Shown one piece after another: positions 7,527 to 17,208 of a stretch of 64,000 nt of DNA; the first letter of the stretch is position 1; each line of letters opens with the position of its first letter. The notes below the pieces were generated by a model, which did not search any database, was not told the DNA's origin, and worked only from the letters and a program-made list of their open reading frames with translations. The stretch lies in contig NZ_BEYR01000002.1 of the NCBI RefSeq assembly GCF_002933815.1, positions 558,001 through 622,000 on the forward strand. Reading direction: 5' to 3'. The position numbers and the translations under genes were made by a program. This DNA is from Sphingobacterium sp. HMA12. GTDB lineage: Bacteria; Bacteroidota; Bacteroidia; Sphingobacteriales; Sphingobacteriaceae.

Positions 7527-10262
7527 ATGAAGAATATCGGAAAACAAGGATTCGTTTTAGGAAGTATTTTCCTGTTATTGCTTGCTATGCCCATGGCTGG
7601 TATGGCCAAGCTATCAGTAACGCGTATTTTGATAGAAGGACGCGAAAACCCATTGGGCATAAATACCTTAAAACCTTCCTTTAGCTGGCAATTGCACAGC
7701 GATAAATATGCTGTGCAACAGCAGGCTTATCGTATCGAGGTCAGTAAAAGTGCTCGTTTTGCGAAACCGGATCTGCTTTGGGATTCCCAATGGGTCACCA
7801 CGGAGCAATCCCTAAATTTGTTATACCAAGGAAACCCTTTAGCTACAGGTACAAGTTATTACATCAGGATACACGTTCGTGATAATAAAAAGGAGACAGC
7901 CACAAGCACGGTACAACGATTTCATACGGGATTGTTGAACGCGAAGGATTGGGGGAATGCCCGATGGATTGCTAAAGATATATTACCGGATTCGTTAATC
8001 AATCCTCTACCGCTAAGTTCCAGCAAGCTCCGCCTGGATAAAAGTTATGACCTTCCGGTTTTCCGGAAATCGGTTCAGCTGAAAAAGAAGATCAGTTCGT
8101 CAATCGCTTATGTGGCAGGCCTGGGACATTACGAGTTGCTATTGAACGGCAAGCGGGTAGATGATGCGGTATTACAGCCGGGCTGGACGAAATATGATAA
8201 AGAAGCCTATTATGTAGTTTACGATCTTACACAAGCCTGGCAACAGGGAAAGAATACGATTGCTGCCCTATTAGGAAACGGGTTTTATTATATTCCACCA
8301 ATTAAAGGCCGATTTCAAAAACATAAAGTTGCTTTTGGCCTGCCAAAGCTCAAACTTAAGATCGTCAATACCTACACGGACGGGACGCAAGAAATCATCG
8401 TTAGTGATGCCGGCTGGAAAACACACCGGTCGCCGATTACTTTTTCCAGCATGTATGGGGGCGAGGATTACGATGCACGAATTTTGCCTGATGATTGGTC
8501 AGCTCCTGCTTACGATGACCGGAACTGGCAGCAAGCGCTCATTACGGATGGACCAAATCTACGGGCACAGGATATCGATCCGGTAAAAATTATGCAGCGC
8601 TTCGCACCTGTTGGATTGCAACAAGCTGATGGCGGGAAACGGATCACCTATGATTTTGGACAGAATGCATCGGGCATTGTCACTTTGAAAATGACTGGAC
8701 AAGTTGGTGATACCGTGCGGGTGTATCCGGCGGAATTGCTGACTGCGGATGGGCGCCCTAGTCAAAAGCATTCAGGAAGCCCCTATTATTATCAATATAT
8801 TTTTGCAAAAGATGGGACTGTGTTCTGGCAGCCACGTTTTACGTATTATGGATTTCGTTATGCCGAAGTTCAGTTACATCCTGCCGGTAGTAAAGCGGTT
8901 CGGATGGATGCAATACAGTTAGCCCATATCCGGAATAGTACAGCGCAGGTGGGAAGCTTTCAAAGCTCCGACACACTATTTAATCAGATCCATGAATTGA
9001 TCAATTGGGCTATCAAGAGTAATATGGTCAGTGTCTTTACCGATTGTCCGCACCGCGAAAAATTGGGCTGGCTGGAGCAGCTACATTTAATGGGGCCGTC
9101 GGTACAATTTAACTTTGATGCTGAACGCCTGTTTGCCAAGGCGCTACGGGATATGCGGCAATCTCAGACAAAGGATGGTCTAGTTCCTGAAATAGCGCCC
9201 GAATATGTGCAGTTTGACTGGGGGGGCGATATGTTCAGGGATTCGCCCGAGTGGGGAAGCAGCTCAATTATCTTAGCCTGGTACGCCTATTGTTGGTATG
9301 GAAACAACGCTTTTCTTACCGATAATTATGCCATGATGACCCATTATATCGATTATTTGGGCACAAAGGCGAAGGACCATATTTTGACACAGGGCTTGGG
9401 TGACTGGTATGATTTGGGACCTGAGCGTCCGGGTGTTTCCCAGCTGACTACCCCGGGAATCACGGCTACAGCAATCTATTACTATGACCTCAAATTGATG
9501 AAAGAAATTGCTATACTGCTTGGAAAAAAAGAAGATGCCAAAAAGTTTGAGACGTTACAGCAGGCTGTATTCAATACGTTCAACCAGCAATTTTATCGAT
9601 CTCAGGAGCATAGCTATGGCTCCGGTAGTCAGACGGCGTTGGCCATGCCGCTCTACGTTGGGTTAGTACCCCCGGAGGCCGAACAGGCGGTCTTTGACAG
9701 ATTAACAAAGACGGTCTGTCAAAACGATACGGCGTTGACAGCCGGAGATATCGGTCATCGTTACCTTTTACAGGTGTTGCAGGCCAACAACCGTGATGAT
9801 CTGATCTATGCCATGCATCACCGTGATGACAGGCCCGGGTATGGTTATCAGCTGCGGAAAGGTGCCACGGCACTGACCGAGTCCTGGGCGGGGCTCCCGA
9901 ATGTCTCCAATAATCATTTTATGCTCGGACACCTGATGGAGTGGTTTCATACCGGGCTGGGTGGGATACAGCAAGTTGCTGGCTCTACCGCATTTAAACA
10001 TTTTCGGATCGAGCCCAAAATGCTGGACCTGCTGAACGATTGCGAAATTAGTTTTAGAAGCCCTTATGGGAAGATCTATTTTAACCGGGAACAAGCGGAA
10101 GTGTACAAGTTGGAGATCCCTGTTAATAGCCAATGTACCTTGGTCTTGCCCAAAGGAAGCTATCTGGTCAATGGAAAACAGCTGGATCCCGATCTCGTGC
10201 TGTCCACCAAGGAGCAGGTGGAGCTGAAATTGGGGTCCGGAAAATATACCATCACAAAGTAA
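7527..10262 (+). CDS. GH78 alpha-L-rhamnosidase, full length
   Basis: I place the start at the ATG at 7527 because it begins a signal peptide (MKNIGKQGFVLGSIFLLLLA, then MPMAGMAK). TTG 7491 and ATG 7497 would add a charged extension. The 911-residue protein has the complete GH78 order: an N-terminal Fn3-like domain, the Bac_rhamnosid_N beta domain ending in MYGGEDYDAR, the concanavalin-like domain with TYDFGQNASG and PRFTYYGFRY, the helical barrel with TDCPHREKLGWLEQ, and a C-terminal beta-sandwich. The acidic residues of DCPHREK belong to the catalytic pocket. It should release terminal alpha-L-rhamnose. A later MRQSQTKDGLVPEIAP stretch closely resembles the first GH78 of the window, but the two are clearly different subgroups, suggesting different linkages. 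Confidence 0.93.
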   Translation: MKNIGKQGFVLGSIFLLLLAMPMAGMAKLSVTRILIEGRENPLGINTLKPSFSWQLHSDKYAVQQQAYRIEVSKSARFAKPDLLWDSQWVTTEQSLNLLYQGNPLATGTSYYIRIHVRDNKKETATSTVQRFHTGLLNAKDWGNARWIAKDILPDSLINPLPLSSSKLRLDKSYDLPVFRKSVQLKKKISSSIAYVAGLGHYELLLNGKRVDDAVLQPGWTKYDKEAYYVVYDLTQAWQQGKNTIAALLGNGFYYIPPIKGRFQKHKVAFGLPKLKLKIVNTYTDGTQEIIVSDAGWKTHRSPITFSSMYGGEDYDARILPDDWSAPAYDDRNWQQALITDGPNLRAQDIDPVKIMQRFAPVGLQQADGGKRITYDFGQNASGIVTLKMTGQVGDTVRVYPAELLTADGRPSQKHSGSPYYYQYIFAKDGTVFWQPRFTYYGFRYAEVQLHPAGSKAVRMDAIQLAHIRNSTAQVGSFQSSDTLFNQIHELINWAIKSNMVSVFTDCPHREKLGWLEQLHLMGPSVQFNFDAERLFAKALRDMRQSQTKDGLVPEIAPEYVQFDWGGDMFRDSPEWGSSSIILAWYAYCWYGNNAFLTDNYAMMTHYIDYLGTKAKDHILTQGLGDWYDLGPERPGVSQLTTPGITATAIYYYDLKLMKEIAILLGKKEDAKKFETLQQAVFNTFNQQFYRSQEHSYGSGSQTALAMPLYVGLVPPEAEQAVFDRLTKTVCQNDTALTAGDIGHRYLLQVLQANNRDDLIYAMHHRDDRPGYGYQLRKGATALTESWAGLPNVSNNHFMLGHLMEWFHTGLGGIQQVAGSTAFKHFRIEPKMLDLLNDCEISFRSPYGKIYFNREQAEVYKLEIPVNSQCTLVLPKGSYLVNGKQLDPDLVLSTKEQVELKLGSGKYTITK

Positions 10263-10358
10263 AAACAAGCAAGCTCCCTGTCGTTAAAAGTAGCATGGAC
10301 GATGGTCTTGCTGTCACATGGAGACTTGAAAGCAACAATGAAAGAATAACGATTACAG

Positions 10359-11459
10359 ATGAGACGACTGAAAAGAATACTACTATTGCTGTCTTTTGCA
10401 TTGCCAGGCTGGACATCTTGGGCACAAACCCAACGAATTTCCACTGCGGAAATGACAAAAATTTATGAAGAAGTAAAAACACCTTACAAGTATGGGCTCG
10501 TGTTGGTTCCGCAGCATACAGGTGAGCTGATGGACTGTCCGACGCTATACAAAGCCGGAAAATATTGGTATATGACCTATATTGTGTTTGATGGAAGTGG
10601 TTATGAGACCTGGCTGGCGAAGAGCTCGGATCTCCTGAACTGGGAGACCCTGGGGAAACAGCTCTCTGTGGCACCCGATGGCAGCTGGGATGCCAAGCAA
10701 CGGGCAGGCTACAATGCCTTAGTAGATACAAAATGGGGCGGAAAATATAAACTCAATACCTATGGTGGGAAATATTGGATGTCTTATTTCGGTGGTTCTA
10801 CTGCAGGTTATGAGCCCGAACCTTTGTCGATTGGGATGGCTTATACCAATCAAAAGCCCATCAAACCCGTCCAGTGGCAGCAGCTGCCCAATCCTGTTTT
10901 GAGTAGTACTGATCCCGATGTTTCTTGGTGGGAAAACCGCCATAAGTTATTTAAAAGCTACGTCATTGAGGATCCTGATAAAAATACAGGACATCGTTTT
11001 GTGATGTATTACAATGCTGTAGGCGATTCTTTGGCGAACAACAAGGCGACTCGCTGGTATGAACGCATTGGTATGGCCGTATCTGACGATATGAAAACCT
11101 GGAAGCGTTTTCAGAAAGATCCAGTGGTTCATCATCCTGTGGGTATCACGGGCGACCCCATTATCCAACGTATGCATGACACCTGGGTAATGTTCTATTT
11201 CGGTGCATTTTGGAAGGATCGCAAGGGCGCATTTAACCGCTTTGCAGCCTCCAAGGATCTGATTCATTGGACAGATTGGGAAGGTCCCAGCCTGATCGAA
11301 TCAAGTGAAAGTTTTGATCAGCAATATGCGCATAAGTCTTTTGTGCTGAAAACGGAGGGTACCGTATATCATTTTTATTGTGCCGTGGATAGCAAAGGTA
11401 ACCGTGGCATAGCCCTGGCAACTTCGAAAGATCTGGGGCGGAGTAAAATACATTTTTAA
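10359..11459 (+). CDS. five-bladed beta-propeller glycosidase (GH43-like)
   Basis: 366 residues with a signal peptide (MRRLKRILLLLSFALPGWTS, cleavage after WAQ). The sequence has repeated propeller blades with DCPTLYKAGKYWYMTY near the start, AKSSDLLNWETL, AVSDDMKTWKRF, GDPIIQRMHDTWVMFYF and AASKDLIHWTDW. This pattern belongs to the GH43/GH117/GH130-like superfamily. I recognise a Bacteroidota subgroup usually annotated simply as glycosyl hydrolase; I cannot assign it safely to a numbered family. Candidate acids include the Asp of MDCPT and the Asp of TGDP. The target could be an arabinosyl or galactosyl side chain. It lies 96 nt after the GH78 gene with no terminator visible between them. 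Confidence 0.72.
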   Translation: MRRLKRILLLLSFALPGWTSWAQTQRISTAEMTKIYEEVKTPYKYGLVLVPQHTGELMDCPTLYKAGKYWYMTYIVFDGSGYETWLAKSSDLLNWETLGKQLSVAPDGSWDAKQRAGYNALVDTKWGGKYKLNTYGGKYWMSYFGGSTAGYEPEPLSIGMAYTNQKPIKPVQWQQLPNPVLSSTDPDVSWWENRHKLFKSYVIEDPDKNTGHRFVMYYNAVGDSLANNKATRWYERIGMAVSDDMKTWKRFQKDPVVHHPVGITGDPIIQRMHDTWVMFYFGAFWKDRKGAFNRFAASKDLIHWTDWEGPSLIESSESFDQQYAHKSFVLKTEGTVYHFYCAVDSKGNRGIALATSKDLGRSKIHF

Positions 11460-11594
11460 GTAGTGGGCTATTCCAACCGAGTTTTTGAACCGAAGGCAGT
11501 ATGCATGCCTCAATATTGATTAATGAATAAAGAAACAGGCACAAAGGGATCATTGACGGCAATGAAAGCAGTGCTTATAAATCACCATTTAAAC

Positions 11595-13991
11595 ATGAAG
11601 TTACATTATTTTATTTCCATGCTCTTTTTACTGCAGCTTCAACTTGTATCTGGACAGGGACGTGCTAAAATCCGCTTTAATGACAGCTGGCATTTTACAT
11701 TGCAGGATCAGTTGGGCTATCGCTTGCAGGATATCAATCCGCAGACCTGGGAATCGGTCGAAATCCCTCATGACTGGAGTATTAAAGCTGATTTTGCTGC
11801 TGCTTATCCTGCAGGAAATGCAGGTGGAGCATTGCCCGGCGGAATTGGCTGGTACAGTAAGGAATTTAAATTGCCGGCAGCAGATCAGGGTAAAAGCATA
11901 CAACTCTACTTTGGTGGAATATATCGCTACGCGGAAATTTGGATCAATGGGGTTTATTTGGGAAAAAAGCCCAATGGTTACCTTTCCTTTACACTGGATC
12001 TTACGCCGCACCTTAAGTTTGGAAATCAGTCCAATCGGATTGCTGTCCGTGTGGACAATAGCAAACAGCCAAACTCCAGGTGGTATTCAGGTTCCGGAAT
12101 CTACCGCGATGTTTATCTAATCAAGACGGGTGCAGTACAGCTCGATGAACAAGAGACTTTTATCACTACGCCCGAGACACATGGTGAATTGGGGGAGTTG
12201 AAAGTACTTTCTAAATTGAATAAGTCGGCGCGATCTAATGGAGTTGCAGGGAAGAAATATCAAGTTACGGTATGGGACCCCAAAGGCAATTTACTATTGA
12301 AAAAAACAGGGGTCGAGAAAGATGGACGTATTGATGCATCCCTTCAAGTGGAAAAACCACAGTTGTGGGATCCAGAATCGCCAAATTTATATCGTGTGCA
12401 ACTCGCTCTTTTAAATAAAAATAATACAGTCGAAGATCAAATCGAAAAGAGAATAGGATTCCGGACATTTCGGTTTGATGCAAAAACAGGTTTTTACTTA
12501 AACGGCGAGGCTTTGAAGATTTATGGAGTCTGCATGCATCATGATTTAGGCATTTTAGGGGCGGCTTTCAATAAGTCCGCTGCAAAAAGGCAGCTTGTGA
12601 TGATGAAAGAAATGGGTGCAAATGCCATTCGTACTGCGCACAATCCTCCGGCCGAAGAACTACTCGATCTCTGCGACGAAATGGGGATTCTGGTCTATAA
12701 CGAAGCGTTTGACATGTGGAAAAAGCGAAAAAATAAGTTCGACTACCACATTGACTTTCCTACGGAGCACTTAAAGGATATTGAGTCATTTGTACGCAGA
12801 GATCGCAATCATGCTTCGGTTATCCTGTGGAGCATCGGAAATGAAATCCGGGAACAATTTGATTCCACGGGTATCGCCTTGACACAAGAAATGGTCAAAT
12901 TGGTCAAATCCCTGGATCCGACGCGTCCCGTTACTGCTGCCCTGACAGAAAATAATTATGCGAAAAACTTTATCGCACAGGCAGAGGCTTTAGATGTGCT
13001 GGGCTTCAATTACAAACATGAAGATTATGATAAATTACCTGTAGAATTTAAAAATATACCCCTGTTGGCATCAGAAACTGTTTCTGCCTTACAGACCAGA
13101 GCCGTATATGACAAATTGCAAGATACGATTCAGCTGTGGCCTGCTTCATCGAAGGACAAATATGTCGTCAATGGTAATCCCGATTTTACGGTATCGGCTT
13201 ATGATAATGTTGCTGCCTATTGGGGAACAAGCCATGAACAAGCCTGGTTGGCGGTCAAGAAACGCCCTTTCCTGGCCGGAACTTTTGTCTGGACCGGCTT
13301 CGATTATCTAGGCGAACCAGTGCCTTATCCTTATCCCGCAAGGAGCTCTTACTATGGCATTGTCGATCTTGCCGGTATTCCCAAAGACGTGTACTATATG
13401 TATCAGTCTGAATGGACAGACAAGGATGTCCTACATCTTTTACCGCATTGGAATTGGAAAACCGGCGATAGTGTGGATGTGTGGGCCTATTATAACAAGG
13501 CCGATGCGGTGGAACTGTTTCTCAATGGCAAAAGTCTGGGGACCTCAGCAAAGACAGCAGACTGCTTGCATGCGGTCTGGAAGGTGCCTTTTGAAAAAGG
13601 CGAACTGAAGGTGGTTAAAAAGCGGGCCGGTAAAATTGTTCAGGAAGCGAGTGTCCGTACAGCCACAGGAGCACATGCAGTAAAAGTTTCTGTGGAACAT
13701 GAAAAGTATGCCACTGGAGAATCCCGGGATCTTTATTTTGTGACCGCAGCATTGGTAGACCAAGCAGGACAGTCCGTGTTGCACAATGATCAGGAAATTG
13801 AGTTTATTGTAAAGGGAAATGCGAAAGTGCTCGGAACCGATAACGGATTTCAGGCCGATCAAAGGGGCTTACATCAGCCCAAAAGAAAAACATTTAAGGG
13901 AAAAGCATTGGGAATGATTCAAAAAATGGGCGACACCCCCTGTACTGTAATCATCCGATCGGCTTTAGGTGACCAACAAATATCGATCTAA
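11595..13991 (+). CDS. GH2 beta-glycosidase (beta-galactosidase/glucuronidase type)
   Basis: The ATG at 11595 starts a signal peptide (MKLHYFISMLFLLQLQLVSG) and gives 798 residues; the frame is open from 11523 but the extra 24 residues do not look like a leader. Domain order is typical of GH2: sugar-binding jelly roll (about 30-180), Ig-like domain (about 180-295), TIM barrel (about 296-600) and C-terminal Ig-like domains as in DUF4982 proteins. Within the barrel, SIGNE gives the acid/base Glu417 and SETVS the nucleophile Glu494. The enzyme should hydrolyse a beta-linked galactose, glucuronic acid or related sugar; alpha-L-arabinopyranosidase activity is also known in GH2. It precedes susC and belongs to the same plus-strand block. 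Confidence 0.9.
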   Translation: MKLHYFISMLFLLQLQLVSGQGRAKIRFNDSWHFTLQDQLGYRLQDINPQTWESVEIPHDWSIKADFAAAYPAGNAGGALPGGIGWYSKEFKLPAADQGKSIQLYFGGIYRYAEIWINGVYLGKKPNGYLSFTLDLTPHLKFGNQSNRIAVRVDNSKQPNSRWYSGSGIYRDVYLIKTGAVQLDEQETFITTPETHGELGELKVLSKLNKSARSNGVAGKKYQVTVWDPKGNLLLKKTGVEKDGRIDASLQVEKPQLWDPESPNLYRVQLALLNKNNTVEDQIEKRIGFRTFRFDAKTGFYLNGEALKIYGVCMHHDLGILGAAFNKSAAKRQLVMMKEMGANAIRTAHNPPAEELLDLCDEMGILVYNEAFDMWKKRKNKFDYHIDFPTEHLKDIESFVRRDRNHASVILWSIGNEIREQFDSTGIALTQEMVKLVKSLDPTRPVTAALTENNYAKNFIAQAEALDVLGFNYKHEDYDKLPVEFKNIPLLASETVSALQTRAVYDKLQDTIQLWPASSKDKYVVNGNPDFTVSAYDNVAAYWGTSHEQAWLAVKKRPFLAGTFVWTGFDYLGEPVPYPYPARSSYYGIVDLAGIPKDVYYMYQSEWTDKDVLHLLPHWNWKTGDSVDVWAYYNKADAVELFLNGKSLGTSAKTADCLHAVWKVPFEKGELKVVKKRAGKIVQEASVRTATGAHAVKVSVEHEKYATGESRDLYFVTAALVDQAGQSVLHNDQEIEFIVKGNAKVLGTDNGFQADQRGLHQPKRKTFKGKALGMIQKMGDTPCTVIIRSALGDQQISI

Positions 13992-13992
13992 G

Positions 13993-14027
13993 TCCAGCTA
14001 TTCATTCATGATAAAGGGACAGCTGGA
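13993..14027 (+). repeat. stem-loop between GH2 and susC
   Basis: A perfect 7-bp inverted repeat, TCCAGCT (13993-13999) and AGCTGGA (14021-14027), lies in the 88-base gap immediately before susC. No T-run follows on the plus strand. It could be an mRNA-processing or stabilising hairpin that sets SusC/SusD levels apart from the upstream enzymes. Confidence 0.35.
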
Positions 14028-14079
14028 TCTAAACAAATAGAAAAATAACCACATTACGCAATAAATCTAAAAACTCAAT

Positions 14080-17000
14080 ATGAATACAAACAAGATTAAT
14101 CTCGGGAAAATGACATTGGGGGCAGCTGCTTCCGGTTCAAAGTATCCGATGTTAATGCTCTTTTGCAGCAGTTTTATACTGGGAACCCCGCTGTTCTCCA
14201 CTGCTGCGTCAAATGCCGCTATGCTTCATAAAGTCACGGTCAATCAGGTAAAAGAAATAAAAGGTAAAGTTACGGATGAGCAGGGAAATCCAATTGTGGG
14301 CGCTACCGTGGCGCTTGTTAATTCGACGCAGACCACTTCGTCCAATGCTTCGGGAGAATTTATCCTGAGGCTGTCAGGTGAAAGTGGCTCCATCAAAATT
14401 ACTTCAGTGGGTTACGCTGAAAATGTGCTGACCATAAAAGCTGGAAATAGTGTCAATGTGGTGCTTAAGAAAAATGATCAGGCATTGGACGAAGTCGTGG
14501 TCATCGGTTACGGTACGGCCAAACGTCGGGACCTGACAGGAGCGGTAGCTTCGGTCAAATCAGAAGAGATTATGATGACGCCTACGGCCAATGTCATGGA
14601 CGCGCTTCAGGGAAAAGTCTCCGGTCTGGATATCAGCAAATCATCCGGACGTGCAGGTGCCAATGTCACTGCGAGCCTACGGGGTAACAGATCCATCAAT
14701 GGTGATAATAATCCGCTCTATATTATTGACGGTATTCCAGGTGATTTTACCAGTTTAAATCCAAGCGATATCGAATCCATAGACATCCTCAAAGATGCCT
14801 CATCTACGGCAATCTATGGCTCTGCAGGTTCAAATGGTGTAATTATCATTACGACAAAACAGGGAAAAGCCGGTAAAGCAATCGTGAATTTTGATTCCTA
14901 TTTTGGATATAATGGATTTCCCAAATACCCCCATGGATTGGTGGGAGATGATTATATGAAACTGAAAAGGGAAGCGTACCGGGGTGAGCATGGTAACTAT
15001 CCGGAATTTGCCAATAATATTTTTAAGAATCCCGCACAGCTGGAGGCTTTTGAAAATGGTAAATGGGTAGACTGGATGGACTTGGTCTTAAAAGACGGAA
15101 TCCAGCAGAACTATAGCTTTTCAGTGAATGGCGGGAATGAAAAAACAAAAGCTTTTTTATCCCTCAACTATAACGATGAAGAAGGGCTGATAAAAAATGA
15201 TAATAGTAAAAAATACGCTGTAAGGGCAAATATAGATCATAAACTCTCTGACCTGTTTAAAGTAGGTACGAATCTACAGTACACGTATAAGGATAATAAT
15301 CAGGCCGCACAGAATGTATTCGGCAACAGCCTGACCTTTTTGCCCCTCGGAGACGCGTTTGATGCTGATGGCAATATCAATCATATCCCCGTGGATGGGG
15401 TCACCAATCCCTTGTCCGATCAGATCAAGGATCAGTATAAAAACAATATCCTGAGCAATTATTTTGCGGGGAATGCCTATCTCGATTTTACGCCGGTCAA
15501 AGGACTTTCCTTTCGTTCAATTTTTGGTGCGACGATTGGCTCCCAACGCACAGGAAGATATTTTGGGATGCAGTCAATTGCCAATCCAGAGGCGGGCTTC
15601 AAATTACCTGCCGCCGTCATTATCAATGACAGAAATTATAACTACCGTTGGGAAAATATCCTGAACTACGAATTTAACCTACAGGAAGATCATCATTTTG
15701 CAGTGACGGGAGTAACATCCTGGTCGAAAAACCAAGCGGAGCAAGCCTATGCCGGCGGGTCGGGATTTGACCTGGATTCCTATTCTTTCCACAACCTGAG
15801 TGCGGCCACAACTTCCGTAATCCGTTCTTCTTATATTGGGTCACAGTCGATGTCTTATGTGGGCCGTGTAAACTATAATTATCAAGGACGATACCTGTTG
15901 TCCTTGTCAAGCCGTTGGGACGGTGTTTCCCGACTCTCGGCAGGCAACAAATGGGATGTGTTTCCAGCAGGAGCTTTTGCTTGGCGCCTGAGTGACGAGC
16001 AGTTCTTTGCACCATTGAAAAACAAAATATCGGAGTTAAAGCTGCGTGCCGGTTATGGTATCACCGGCAATTCCGGTGGTGTGGGTGCCTACGGTACCCA
16101 AGCAGGGGGCTATAATGCACCTAAGCCGGTAGGCTTTGGTGAAAGTACGCTTGGTCCGGCTTTTATTCTGAATCAACAACTGGCTAATAAAGACCTGGGT
16201 TGGGAAAAATCCTATACAACCAATATTGGTCTCGATGCGCAATTCTTGAACCAAAGAGTCAATCTGACCATTGATTGGTACAATACGGAAACAAAAGATC
16301 TGCTCTTTCTACGGGATATGCCAGCTTCGTTAGGCGGCTCTTGGGGTGCCCCCTTCAAGATGTGGCAGAATATTGGTGCGACGAACAACAAAGGATTTGA
16401 ACTGGCCTTAAATACAAAAAATATTCAGGGGGAAGGGTTTACCTGGAATTCAACATTGACTTTTGCGGCGAATAAAGAACGTGTGACCTCACTCCCGGGA
16501 GGAAAAGACCTGATTTCAAATAGCCTTTTTCTAAATCAGCCGATCAAAACATTCTTTGATTATCAATACCTCGGCATTTGGCAGGAAAGTGAAGCAGAGC
16601 AGGCAGCTTTATTCAATGCCAGGCCCGGTGATATCAAGTTAGCCACCGATGGTACGGTCAATGAAGATGGTACACATGCCTATGGTGCCAACGATAAACG
16701 CATTCTCGGATCAGCGGTCCCGAGATGGACCGGTGGATTTCAGAATAATTTTAAATACCATAACTGGGACCTTTCGGTATTTCTAACCGCAAGATGGGGG
16801 CAAATGCTGTCCAGCAACTTGATCACACGATATGATCCGACAACAGGCGTGGGAAATAGTCCCGATGATATAGATTACTGGACACCGGAAAATCCTGGCG
16901 CTTATTTGCCAAGACCAGGATTGCATTCCTCGACCAGTGGCTATATCGGGTTCGATGCGTTGAAATATGTGGATGGATCCTATTTCAAGATTCGCAATAT

Positions 17001-17196
17001 CACCCTGGGATATAGCTTGCCAAAGACATTGATCAAGCGCCTTTCCATGGAACGTTTCCGTTTTTATGCAACCGCTAACAATCCGTTCATCTTTACAAAA
17101 AGTAAGCTGTTAAAGTACCAGGATCCCGAATCCAATGGGTCGGATAATTTTCCGTTGACTAAACAGTTTGTGGTCGGGTTAAATGTTACTTTTTAA
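14080..17196 (+). CDS. susC: SusC-type TonB-dependent outer-membrane glycan transporter
   Basis: 1038 residues, the normal SusC length. After the signal region (to about residue 45) comes a carboxypeptidase-regulatory-like domain (IKGKVTDEQGNPIVGATV, about 60-135). The TonB-box-like DEVVVIGYG follows, then the plug with LQGKVSGLDI, LRGNRSING and YIIDGIPGD. The 22-strand barrel ends with the C-terminal aromatic residue of VGLNVTF. It imports oligosaccharides through the outer membrane using TonB energy and pairs with the SusD lipoprotein encoded 12 nt downstream. It is the only SusC in the window, so all surrounding CAZymes probably serve this one importer. No ECF sigma/anti-sigma pair or hybrid two-component regulator is visible nearby. 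Confidence 0.96.
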   Translation: MNTNKINLGKMTLGAAASGSKYPMLMLFCSSFILGTPLFSTAASNAAMLHKVTVNQVKEIKGKVTDEQGNPIVGATVALVNSTQTTSSNASGEFILRLSGESGSIKITSVGYAENVLTIKAGNSVNVVLKKNDQALDEVVVIGYGTAKRRDLTGAVASVKSEEIMMTPTANVMDALQGKVSGLDISKSSGRAGANVTASLRGNRSINGDNNPLYIIDGIPGDFTSLNPSDIESIDILKDASSTAIYGSAGSNGVIIITTKQGKAGKAIVNFDSYFGYNGFPKYPHGLVGDDYMKLKREAYRGEHGNYPEFANNIFKNPAQLEAFENGKWVDWMDLVLKDGIQQNYSFSVNGGNEKTKAFLSLNYNDEEGLIKNDNSKKYAVRANIDHKLSDLFKVGTNLQYTYKDNNQAAQNVFGNSLTFLPLGDAFDADGNINHIPVDGVTNPLSDQIKDQYKNNILSNYFAGNAYLDFTPVKGLSFRSIFGATIGSQRTGRYFGMQSIANPEAGFKLPAAVIINDRNYNYRWENILNYEFNLQEDHHFAVTGVTSWSKNQAEQAYAGGSGFDLDSYSFHNLSAATTSVIRSSYIGSQSMSYVGRVNYNYQGRYLLSLSSRWDGVSRLSAGNKWDVFPAGAFAWRLSDEQFFAPLKNKISELKLRAGYGITGNSGGVGAYGTQAGGYNAPKPVGFGESTLGPAFILNQQLANKDLGWEKSYTTNIGLDAQFLNQRVNLTIDWYNTETKDLLFLRDMPASLGGSWGAPFKMWQNIGATNNKGFELALNTKNIQGEGFTWNSTLTFAANKERVTSLPGGKDLISNSLFLNQPIKTFFDYQYLGIWQESEAEQAALFNARPGDIKLATDGTVNEDGTHAYGANDKRILGSAVPRWTGGFQNNFKYHNWDLSVFLTARWGQMLSSNLITRYDPTTGVGNSPDDIDYWTPENPGAYLPRPGLHSSTSGYIGFDALKYVDGSYFKIRNITLGYSLPKTLIKRLSMERFRFYATANNPFIFTKSKLLKYQDPESNGSDNFPLTKQFVVGLNVTF

Positions 17197-17208
17197 TGCC
17201 AATATGTT